Source: Zelonia costaricensis (lineage: Eukaryota; Euglenozoa; Kinetoplastea; Trypanosomatida; Trypanosomatidae). Taken from it: a DNA stretch of 40,808 bases. Each line of letters starts with the position of its first letter. The stretch's first letter is position 1. Positions 1 to 8,304 of this stretch are shown here, in pieces. The notes under the pieces are model-generated. The model made no database searches. It was given only the letters and a program-made list of their open reading frames with translations, and was not told the origin of the DNA. The position numbers were made by a program, and so were the translations under genes. The stretch spans positions 1 through 40,808 of the forward strand of contig JASAOO010003320.1 in the NCBI GenBank assembly GCA_030849075.1, in the 5' to 3' direction.

Positions 1-1429
1 CGAGCGGGGGAGGGGGTGGGGGTGGAGATAGGAAAGCTAGAAGAAGGAAAGAAGCCAAGGCGGTTGGGTAGGGGGGGTGGACGAATACGTTGTTGCTACG
101 GACCCTGACTGGCGTGTGCGCACGTAGACGTGTGTGTGGATGGGTGTGATGCGTGTGTGTGTGTGTGTGTGTGTGTGCGGGTGCGGGTGGGTGTGGTTGG
201 CGCGGAGAAGAGGGTAGAGGGAGGAGTGAGAGGAGTGAGAGGAGAGGGGGGGAGTGCGAATACGCCGTGGCGTGTAGCAGCGGCGGACAGCGCAGGCACA
301 CGCACACACACACGCACGCAGACAGACACACGAGACGCAGCTGCTGTCCCTCCCCCTCCCCCGTCACGACGCAACGGGGCGGGAAGGTTTGTGCGGTCAT
401 GAGCAGCGCATTCCAGTGACCGAGACAACTCCGTAGACCTGCCGTAGACGCGACAGGGACCCCGGCGTGCATCAGCAGATGCGGAGAAGAAGCGGCACGA
501 AGAGGGGAAGGTAGGTGGCCACCCTCCCCATCCTACATACACACCCACGCAGCACAGGGAGCGCGCAAGCCCCCTTCCCTGCTTTCCAGAAGGGCTGAGG
601 ATGCAGTGAACTCGCCGCTCAGCGTCGTCCACCATGGTGGCCACCTTTACGCGCGCTTCCAACCTTTGCTATCTTCTCTCGGTTCACTTTAGAGCGTTCA
701 CACACACAAGACACACACACACACAAGATACACAAGACAGAGAGGGGGGGAGGCGCGGCAACGCACCCACGTGCAGGTGGGGTGCCGTGTGAGACAGGCC
801 TCCCCCCTCCCCCACCCCCCCCCCCGCGTGCAGCCATCACCGCCATGCGTGGCTCGCAACGACGGTGAGCCACGCCCCCACCCCTCATTCACCGCGGGAA
901 GGCGGGGAGGGGGGAGGAGGGAGGGAGTACACCATCAACACAGCAGGAGGCAGTACCGCACACGGCGGGTGAAGCTAGCAGCGCCGGCGGACACTCTTGC
1001 GGGCTTCCTCTCGGGGGTCATCATTTCCCATTGGCAACACTGCGGACGCCCCTGCCCACCTCCAACCGCGCTGCACGTCAGAGGGTGTCCTCCTGGACCC
1101 GTGGCACCTCCCCCCCCCTCGCCGTGTCGATCTATGCCACTGCGACGTGTGCAGCTCCGTTTCACATCGGCGCTCGCACGTCCATCTTCCGTCACCCACA
1201 CACACACGCTCTTGTTGTCTCTCTGCTTTAGTTTCGGCTTGCACGTACGGCAACACATCGAGCCCATCCGAGACACATACACACACACACACACGTACAA
1301 AGACCTCTGCACACAAGTAGAAACCCAGCTTCAGTTTTATCGATCCACGCGCTTCTCTTCCCTCCCTCTCTTCGCGTCCCAACACGCCCCCAGGAGCACC
1401 GGCGGCCTTCTCTCGTGTCCCTGCGCGGC
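1..1429. other. Non-coding spacer downstream of the EMC8/9 gene
   Basis: No convincing gene is seen. The stretch holds a (TG)n run at 153-177, shorter CA runs near 704-728 and 1196-1206 and 1270-1293, and many G- or C-homopolymer tracts. Short open frames here encode Thr-His, Cys-Val or Arg-rich peptides, which are by-products of the dinucleotide repeats. In the direction of transcription this is the 3' UTR and intergenic region after the minus-strand gene ending at 1430. Confidence 0.7.
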
Positions 1430-2188
1430 TCACTTGCGCGTCATCAGCGCGCTCAGCGGCTGCTCGAGGTAGTTGAGGGCGGGGTCCTCCAGGTGGTCCT
1501 CGAGGTCGGCGATGCGGTAGTGCGCAAACGCGTCCAGCGCGTTGGACACACACTCCATGACGATCTCCTCGGTCACGGTCGCCTCGGGCGCCAGCGTGTC
1601 GGAGTTCCACCGGCCGAACGTCATCACCTCATCGGCGGCGGCCTGCGACGGCAGCGGAATCGTGCGCTCACACGAGCAGCGGTCCGCCGTCGTTGTCGTG
1701 ATGGCCAGCCCCGTCGGCGGCGACGTCAGGCACTCGTTGTTGACGAACCAGACGAGCAGCTTGGTCTGCGACGGCATGCGGGACTGCAGCGAGTCCAGCA
1801 CCTTCTTCGCGATGGGCGACACGTGGCTGTCCATGAGGCGTTCGTTTGCTACGTAGACGCCCAGCAGCGACTGGCCGGTCGTCTTGGCCGCGTACTGCAC
1901 GTGCGCCCACGCCACCTCCAGCATCGGGTGCGGCGCCGTCATGGGCAGCGTGTGGAAGAGGGGGACCGCATCGCACACGTAGCAGCTGCTGGAGGAGGAG
2001 CTCGCCGCGGCCGCGGCAGCAGCAGCGGCCGACGCGCTGCCGGTCCCGCCCTGCGCGGCGGCCTCATCGCTGAGTCGCTTGCCGAGCAGCATCCCCATCA
2101 CCGGCTGCGTGGGGTACTTGTAGCAGTGCAGCAGCGCCTTGGTGTACGCCTCGGGGGCGGCGACGACGGTGGTGGACGAGGACGACAT
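1430..2188 (-). CDS. EMC8/9: ER membrane protein complex subunit 8/9 (EMC8/9, UPF0172 family)
   Basis: 252 residues. EMC8/9 is the cytosolic, MPN-fold-like subunit of the ER membrane protein complex, which inserts transmembrane segments into the ER bilayer. The family pattern is visible throughout. An N-terminal AYTKALLHCYKYP block is followed by GMLLGKRL, then a 'DAVPLFHTLPMTAPHPMLEVA' type block (human: D-x-IPLFH ... MLEVAL). Next come GVYVANERL (human GYYQANERV) and LLVWFVNNE. The C-terminal 'ADLEDHLEDP..N' region corresponds to the conserved D-x-D-x-HLDD-I tail. The metalloprotease JAMM residues are absent, as usual for EMC8/9. An Ala/Ser-rich insert sits between GMLLGKRL and the PLFH block, making the protein somewhat longer than the roughly 200-residue animal forms. 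The start chosen is the ATG at 2188, directly before the conserved region and downstream of a good trans-splice acceptor at 2264. The family call is very secure. Confidence 0.93.
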   Translation of the reverse strand: MSSSSTTVVAAPEAYTKALLHCYKYPTQPVMGMLLGKRLSDEAAAQGGTGSASAAAAAAAAASSSSSSCYVCDAVPLFHTLPMTAPHPMLEVAWAHVQYAAKTTGQSLLGVYVANERLMDSHVSPIAKKVLDSLQSRMPSQTKLLVWFVNNECLTSPPTGLAITTTTADRCSCERTIPLPSQAAADEVMTFGRWNSDTLAPEATVTEEIVMECVSNALDAFAHYRIADLEDHLEDPALNYLEQPLSALMTRK

Positions 2189-3621
2189 GGCGGAGGTGCG
2201 AGCAGCTGCTGGTGACGGTGCTGTGCTGATGATGGTGGTCGCTCTGTTGTGGCTACTTGCGTCCTGCGTGTCGGGGAGGGGTGCGAGAGGAGGTGGTGGA
2301 GGGGCTGTGTCTGGTACGCGGAGTATGGCGGGGGGGGGGGGGAGCGAAGCGGGAGAGGAAGCACAGAGGGGCTGATGGAAGCGATAGTGTAGCGAACACT
2401 GGTGACGGGGGAGGTAGGGCCGGGTCGAGCCGATGCAGTGGGTCAACACACGTCAGACGCGCACGTGGTGTCGTGTGTGTGTGTGTGTGGGCAATGCCCG
2501 TGAAAGTGAAGTGAGAGAGGGTTGTAGGGTTGAAGGAGCACGGTGTAGACATCAGCGCACGTAGGCTGGCAAGAGGGGGGGGAGTAGGATGCGGGCAAGC
2601 GCGGTGCGAGACGTAGAGTCCGGCCACCTTGAAGAACCCCCCCCGTCCCTTCCTTCCTTGCTCCCCCCCGCCCCGTCCCTCTCTTCGCGCACTATCGGAC
2701 ACACGAGCCGCATGGAGCTGGCGGCCTCGACGACCAACAAATTTGTTGCAGAGGGAAGCGTTCGCGCGTCACACCATCGACGAGGGGCACACGGCCACCT
2801 CTCGGCACCCCCCCCCCACCCCCACCCCGTACGCACCGTGACCGCGCCGGCGCAGTGGCTGGAGAACCGGAGGCGGGTACGGAGCGGCCACGCCCGCTTC
2901 CATCCTGCACCAGTCCGGCAAGCGACGGAGAAGAGCGGCAGAGGTGGGGGTGGGGCACGTGTGTTGGACTGGTATTGGTTCTCGAGATGGGCCGTCTTTT
3001 TATGAACAGGCCAATGGTATGTACATGAGTGAGACATCCACGGAATAGCTCATAGAAGCGGAGGAGGCAACACGAGAGCAGCCTCGAAGCCCGCCGCCTT
3101 CCTTGCGCGCGCGGCGGTCGCACTTGCCGCACCCTCGCTTGTTACGTTTGTGTGTCTGGTACGCGCGTGTGAGTTTCTCTGCGTGTGTGATTTGCGCCAA
3201 GGGATGCAGGGAGTGCCTGCGTGAGAGACAGTGAAGCACGTACACAACGCGGACTTCTGTTTACATGCACACACAATCGCACACACACACACACGGGGGG
3301 GTGCAGGTGTGCCGTGAGAACGAGAAAAGCAATTCAACAGAAATGCGGAGCGGGGCGCACTGAAACCTGTACATGAGTGCCGTGCAGCAGTCGGCGATGC
3401 CACGCACGTGTGGTGGCTGGCGAGCTCGCCGATCGCGAAAGAGCAACAGCCCATGCGGACCTCCCCCTCCTCCTCCTCCTCCCCACCCGCCGCCGAGGTT
3501 CGTGCTACACGCCCACGCGTGTTGCGTCGCCGACGCAGACTTCGAGTCAACGAAGGGAAGTGAAGGGGATGCGCGTGGCCAAGCATCGGGGAGTGATCAG
3601 AGGCACTGCGCGACGCAGCAC
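2189..3621. other. Intergenic spacer
   Basis: No gene is supported. The plus strand carries G-rich and purine-rich stretches (for example 2280-2375), a TG run near 2477-2490, C-homopolymers near 2638-2673 and 2808-2826, a CA run near 3277-3293 and a CCT repeat near 3463-3490. The part close to 3621 is the 3' UTR of the LRRC51-like gene; the part close to 2188 is the EMC8/9 5' UTR. Confidence 0.65.
2264..2313 (-). promoter_or_regulatory. Candidate spliced-leader acceptor for the EMC8/9 mRNA
   Basis: On the minus strand a pyrimidine-rich tract (2272-2313, mostly C and T) is followed by ACACGCAG, with the AG at 2265-2264. This is the arrangement used for trypanosomatid trans-splicing and would leave a 5' UTR of about 75 nt before the ATG at 2188. 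Inferred from sequence only. Confidence 0.45.
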
Positions 3622-6243
3622 TCACTTGACCGTGGCTGCCGCAGCCCCGGACTGGCCCAGCGAGCGGCTGCCCATCGCCGAGCGCGCCTTGTTGAGGACA
3701 CCCGTCTGCCCCGTCGTGAACATCTCGTACGCGCCGGCGAGGTTGTAGTCCAGCCCCGTCAGCGTCACGAAGTCGACCTGCCGCAGCGGCACCACCCGCG
3801 TTGGGCTGCGCAGCAGCAGCGCGAGCAGCCGCTTCCAGTACACACTCCCGCCGTCGGCACCGCTGGTCGCGACGCCACCAGCGGTGGCGCTCCTGCTGGC
3901 GGTGGCCCCACGCGCGTTGGCCTTGCCCGAGGGCACCGCCGCTACGGCCGGCGCGTGGGCACCGCTGGCCGCGTCCCGCAGGTCCACGTCCGCGGCGATG
4001 GGGTTGCCGTGCAGGGTCAACGTGGACAGGTATGGCAGCGGTGCGATCTGCTGCTCCACCACGCGCCAGTCCGCGATGGCGTTGCCGTGCAGCCTGAGGA
4101 TCTGCAGGGGCAGCATGCGCAGGTCGGGCAGGCTCGAGATGTCGTTCTGGCTGAGGTCGAGCGTATGCAGAGTCAAGACGCAGTTGGCGATGAGGCGGTG
4201 CAGCACCGGCACGAGCTGCTCCACCTTGGCCTGCAGGTGGCACCCAGATATGCGCACCGAGGACGCGTCATACCGCTGCGACTGCAGCGCCCCGCCGTCC
4301 GCGCCGCCCTTCCGGCCACGGCCCCCGCCGCCGGGGCCGGTCTTGCCGCCGAGGCCCAGCTGATCGTCCCCGATGCCGCCCGGCCCCGCACCGCTGCCCG
4401 CGCCCCCCTCCCCACCGCCGCCGCCCTCGGCGAGCACGGAAAACCGGTGCTGCTTCGCTTCGAACTCGTAGGCCTCCTCCTCGCCGTTCTTGTTGCGCGC
4501 CTTGATCAGCGTCCGCGGCGAGCCCGACGCGCCGCTCTTGGTCGGGTCGTTGCTCTGGTTGAGGAACACGCCCTGCGTGAGGCGGGGATCGGCCGCGACA
4601 CGAGGCAGCCGGTTGACGTGCACGTGCCCCGACACCGGCGCCACTCGCAGCAGCATGGCCGGCTCGGTGGCCTCCACGAACGAGTAGTCGAGCAGCGCCC
4701 ACGCGTTGCTGCAGGCGTCGACGCGAGTTGCCGTGAGGCCGTAGAAGGCCTCCACCGCGTGGTACACCTGCTCCGGCCTCGCCGCGCCCAGGCTCTGGCC
4801 GCGCTTCCCACCACCCGCAGCCCCGCCGACCTTCTCGGACAGGCGCACCTGCTGCTGCTGTGACGGCGGCGAGGCGGCGGTGCCAGGCCCGTCGCGGCCG
4901 CTCTGTCCCGGCGAGGCACCGGTGGGCGCGGCACGCGCGAGCACCTCGGGCACCGTCAGCATGCGCCGGTGAACCGTGACGATGAGGCCGTCGTCGAAGT
5001 AGATGACGTCCTCGAAGAGAAGGTAGTCGGCGCCAAAGATCACCTGCATGCTGCTCAGCGGCTGGTTGCGCTCCGTGAACTGCCGGCCGAGCTGGCTGTA
5101 CGCCTCCTGCACCGACGTCGGCGCGGGCGGCGGGACGAGGATCTCCTCCTCCTGCAGGATGTCCTTGCGCAGCCGCAGATCCATCTCCACCGGCGCGATG
5201 TGCGCCGTCGCCGGCGACTTGCCCCCCGCCGCCGCCGCCCAGTGCAGCAACTCGAAGAAGCGGTACGACACCAGCAGCTTGCCCTCTGTCACGGTGACGG
5301 CGTCTTCGTAGGGAATCGGCTCGCTGCGGGACGACGTGCCGCCCTTTTGCGGCGCCGCCGCCGCCGCCGCGACCGCAGCTGCCGCAGACGCCGCCGCCGG
5401 GTCGGGCATGTTCGCCCCCACCATCGACGTCGCACGGGCCTGCGCGTTCGCCGGTGAGATCGCCGCCGCTGCCGCCGCCGCGGCTGCCTGCGCCTCACGC
5501 TGCTGCTGCTCCTGGAAGAAGCGAACGCCTGCGGCTGCGCGGGCGGTGGCGGCTGCGGCCGGGCTGAGGGCCGGTGCGCCGCCGGCATGGGCCGGCGCCC
5601 TCGACTTGCCGCCTGTCACCGCCGGCGACGTCGTCTTGGTGCCCCGCAGGGGGCTCGTCGGGTTGAGGGCCGCGTCGGCGCCGCCGGTCGCCCCTGCGGC
5701 AGACTTCTCGTCTTCCTCGTCCTCCTCGTCGCCGGTGGCGGTGCGGTGGTGGCGCTCGCGGCGCTTGCGGAAGGCCTCGTAGCGGCGCTGCTGCGCCTGC
5801 CGCCACGCCTCCTGCCGCTGGAGCAGCTCCTGTGCCCGTCGGCGCTGGTTGAAGGCCGCGCTGCCGGACCGACCCCCTGCTGCAGCAGCGGCACCCGCCG
5901 CCTTGGACGTGCGACCTGCCGCTCCGGTGGCGGAGGCGCCCATCGCGACGCTGCCGCCCCCGCGGAGGACCCCCCGCCCGCCCGCGGTCGCCGCACTCGC
6001 CGCGGCCGCGGCGGCCTCTGCGGCGGCGGTCGCCGCGCGCACGGCGGCCATGTGCTGCTGCTCCGACATCTCCACCCACCGCTGCACCCCCTGCACGTTG
6101 CTGTCGTGACTGATGCTGGGGTACGGGAAGTGGGTGACGAGCAGCACGTCGGGGGCGAGGATGTCGTAGTAGCCGTTGATGTCCTGCGTGCGGATCGCCT
6201 CCGTCACGACGCGGCGGCCGTACTCGAGCTGCTCGTACTCCAT
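3622..6243 (-). CDS. LRRC51-like leucine-rich-repeat protein with long N-terminal extension
   Basis: 873 residues. The C-terminal third resembles LRRC51, a small leucine-rich protein found in ciliated eukaryotes. It has an LLDYSF element near residue 525 that matches the PLDYSF start of LRRC51. Canonical LRRs follow at about 690-755 (LHTLDLSQNDISSLP, LQILRLHGNAI, LSTLTLHGNPI). A closing 'LRQVDFVTLTGLD' segment near 820 parallels the LRRC51 'LPQ..LDFS.VT..D' cap. The first ~70 residues form a separate conserved-looking block (GYYDILAPDVLLVTHFPYP). Between them lies a long Ala/Gly/Arg-rich region with poly-Ala tracts, and a second structured part at about 345-480 (SYRFFELLHW, YLLFEDVIYFDDGLIVTVHR). 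Vertebrate LRRC51 is only about 190 residues, so this would be a much enlarged form. I infer a flagellar or axonemal role from the family; nothing here proves it. The start is the ATG at 6243, just downstream of possible AG acceptors at 6250 and 6274. Confidence 0.8.
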   Translation of the reverse strand: MEYEQLEYGRRVVTEAIRTQDINGYYDILAPDVLLVTHFPYPSISHDSNVQGVQRWVEMSEQQHMAAVRAATAAAEAAAAAASAATAGGRGVLRGGGSVAMGASATGAAGRTSKAAGAAAAAGGRSGSAAFNQRRRAQELLQRQEAWRQAQQRRYEAFRKRRERHHRTATGDEEDEEDEKSAAGATGGADAALNPTSPLRGTKTTSPAVTGGKSRAPAHAGGAPALSPAAAATARAAAGVRFFQEQQQREAQAAAAAAAAAISPANAQARATSMVGANMPDPAAASAAAAVAAAAAAPQKGGTSSRSEPIPYEDAVTVTEGKLLVSYRFFELLHWAAAAGGKSPATAHIAPVEMDLRLRKDILQEEEILVPPPAPTSVQEAYSQLGRQFTERNQPLSSMQVIFGADYLLFEDVIYFDDGLIVTVHRRMLTVPEVLARAAPTGASPGQSGRDGPGTAASPPSQQQQVRLSEKVGGAAGGGKRGQSLGAARPEQVYHAVEAFYGLTATRVDACSNAWALLDYSFVEATEPAMLLRVAPVSGHVHVNRLPRVAADPRLTQGVFLNQSNDPTKSGASGSPRTLIKARNKNGEEEAYEFEAKQHRFSVLAEGGGGGEGGAGSGAGPGGIGDDQLGLGGKTGPGGGGRGRKGGADGGALQSQRYDASSVRISGCHLQAKVEQLVPVLHRLIANCVLTLHTLDLSQNDISSLPDLRMLPLQILRLHGNAIADWRVVEQQIAPLPYLSTLTLHGNPIAADVDLRDAASGAHAPAVAAVPSGKANARGATASRSATAGGVATSGADGGSVYWKRLLALLLRSPTRVVPLRQVDFVTLTGLDYNLAGAYEMFTTGQTGVLNKARSAMGSRSLGQSGAAAATVK

Positions 6244-6248
6244 GGCGC

Positions 6249-6298
6249 CTGTGGGGGAGACGTGCTTGTGTGCTGCCGCGTGTCGCGTCCAGGAGAAG
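6249..6298 (-). promoter_or_regulatory. Candidate spliced-leader acceptor(s) for the LRRC51-like mRNA
   Basis: On the minus strand a TCCTCCCTTCTCC tract (about 6287-6298) is followed by GGCAG (AG at 6274-6273), and then by TCTCCCCCACAG ending at 6249. The second lies only 6 nt before the ATG at 6243, so the first is the more plausible site. Prediction only. Confidence 0.35.
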
Positions 6299-7413
6299 GG
6301 AGGACACCGGTGCGGCACTCAGCGAGGCACACACACACACGCACACGCAGGGAGAAAAGGTGCGAGAGTGAGGTAGGCTGCTGAGATAGCGAGAAGGAGA
6401 GCGAGGGCACCGGCCTGTGCTGCGGTCTGGAGATCTTACGTGCAGAAGCTGAGGGTGCCTCTGCAGAGTTGGGTTTGGTACCAGCGATCTGTTTGTGTGT
6501 GTGTATGTGCGTGTGGCGAAAGGCGGAGTGGGTTCATGGGAGTTGTGATGGCATCCGCCGGCACGAGCGCAAACCGGATTAGGCAGAAGGGCACCGGTGG
6601 TGACGCAGTACTCCTGCAACTTCTGTTCTACAAGGTGCAGGGGACCCTGTCACCACACACACACACACGCGTGTGTGCGACGCGGCCGCCGCAAGTCAGA
6701 GGAGCTGGCAGGTGGGCAGCGGCGCCATCCAGTAGGAGCTCACCGGCATCGGCGTCAACGTAAAAGCGCGACGCCACGGCGTGTGCCCGCGCGCGTGCTC
6801 GCGTGCGCCCTTGCGTTCGAATACGCAGTGCGAGTGGCGAAGGTGGCGGCCGCGCAGCCGAAGCCCATTCCGGACTGCCTCCCTCCCCCCACCTCGCCCC
6901 ACGCCAGTCCCCCGACTCTCACCTGCGTACGACCCCCTCTGCCCACAGCAGAGAAGCCATAGACATGCAAGTTGAGGGAGTGCACCATCGAGGGCGAGGG
7001 GAGGGGGTCCATGACGGGGTGCCGCCGCAGCATCGGTGCACAACCAGCACGACGCGACGACGCAGCTGCGCCTCACATCGTGAACCCGCTTCGCTGTGAG
7101 CAGGCTCGCACTTCTCCTTTATTGTCTTCGCCTTCTTCTTGATGCACACGTGACGTGCGATCTGCTGGAGCTTTACATGTGAAGTGCGAGGAAGGAATGC
7201 GGAGCGAGGTGCAAAGGCGGAGAAGGAGGGGGGCGGTGTGAGATGCGAGCGCGCTCGGCAAGCGGGCCTCCAGTGCCCCGCGTGCTCAGACGCGGTGGTG
7301 CGCTGCCGCAATCGCGCGCACGTGTGTGAGGGAATGGAGTGTGCGGGGGAGTAGGGGCGGCGCGGAGCTGCGGGTGTGGGTGTGGGTGTTCCGCACCCCG
7401 TCACCGTCCGTAT

Positions 7414-7444
<31 letters not shown>

Positions 7445-7932
7445 TACGCACCCACCGTAAGTGCAGTACAGCGCCAAAGAGTGGAAAGCGAGAAACGACA
7501 ACAAGAGAAGCAAACATGAAGCCCATACAGCGCGTGCAAGGAAGTGGCTGGGCGCGTCGTGACGAGCGGCGCATGATACTGTACATCGTGCCAGCACACT
7601 TAGGTTGGGGGAATCAAGGCGGAGCAGAGCGAAGGAGGGAGGAGATGCCGTGAGGCGAGGCTGTTCCGTGCGACGTGAAGAACGAAGGAGAACAAGTGGC
7701 AGGCGGGGCCCGGGAAAGGTGCGCTGAAGAGGGGGGACAGGGGGGGGGGGCCGCGCAGTCGATCTGCGTTCGAACCGCCGTGTCACGATCAGACCAGCGG
7801 GGGGGGAGACGCGGTGCAGGCGGAAGGAAGAAAAAGGCGAGAGCCGCGGCAGACGGCGCCAAACGCGACCAGCGGAGGTGAGCGACGGGCAACGGGGGGA
7901 GGGGGCCCGTCACGGCCACGCCGTCGCCGAGC

Positions 7933-7933
<1 letters not shown>

Positions 7934-7965
<32 letters not shown>
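7934..7965. repeat. (CA)n microsatellite
   Basis: Uninterrupted CA dinucleotides; a similar run lies at 7418-7444 in the same spacer. Confidence 0.97.
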
Positions 7966-7968
<3 letters not shown>

Positions 7969-8304
7969 TACACGCATACACACACTGAGACACACAGACC
8001 TGTAACACAGGACATCACGAGACGGCGAGTTTAGAACAGGGGTTGGCGGCAGAACTACAATACAATAAGAAGAAGGCGTGTCATTGGAGGGAGGGACGTG
8101 AGGAAGGGGGGGGGAGCGCCAGACTGCTTCAGACCTCACTGCCCACCGCACCCCACCCCACTTCCCTCAACACACACACAGACATGCACTCGTGCGCATC
8201 GGCGCGGTGAGGGCGTCGACGACGGCATGCCGCCCGCCCGCTCCCAACAGGGCCGCTCACGAGGCCGAAGTCCAGGGGGCAACAACAGGGACCTCGCCAC
8301 TCGC

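Larger units (their letters stand above)
6244..8304. other. Intergenic spacer
   Basis: About 2 kb with no supported gene. It contains (AC)n runs at 7418-7444 and 7934-7965, a shorter TG run near 6493-6512, and G-homopolymers near 7734-7750 and 8107-8114. Candidate reading frames across it are repetitive (Thr-His, Cys-Val) and lack any recognisable domain. Confidence 0.65.

Noticed and set aside
3373..4863. A 496-residue plus-strand open frame over the LRRC51-like gene
   Set aside because: Antisense shadow with Arg/Ala/His-rich composition; the minus-strand frame has recognisable LRRs.
7760..7785. GTTCGAA, as in a tRNA T loop
   Set aside because: The flanking bases do not form the 5-bp T stem and no acceptor or anticodon arm is found nearby.
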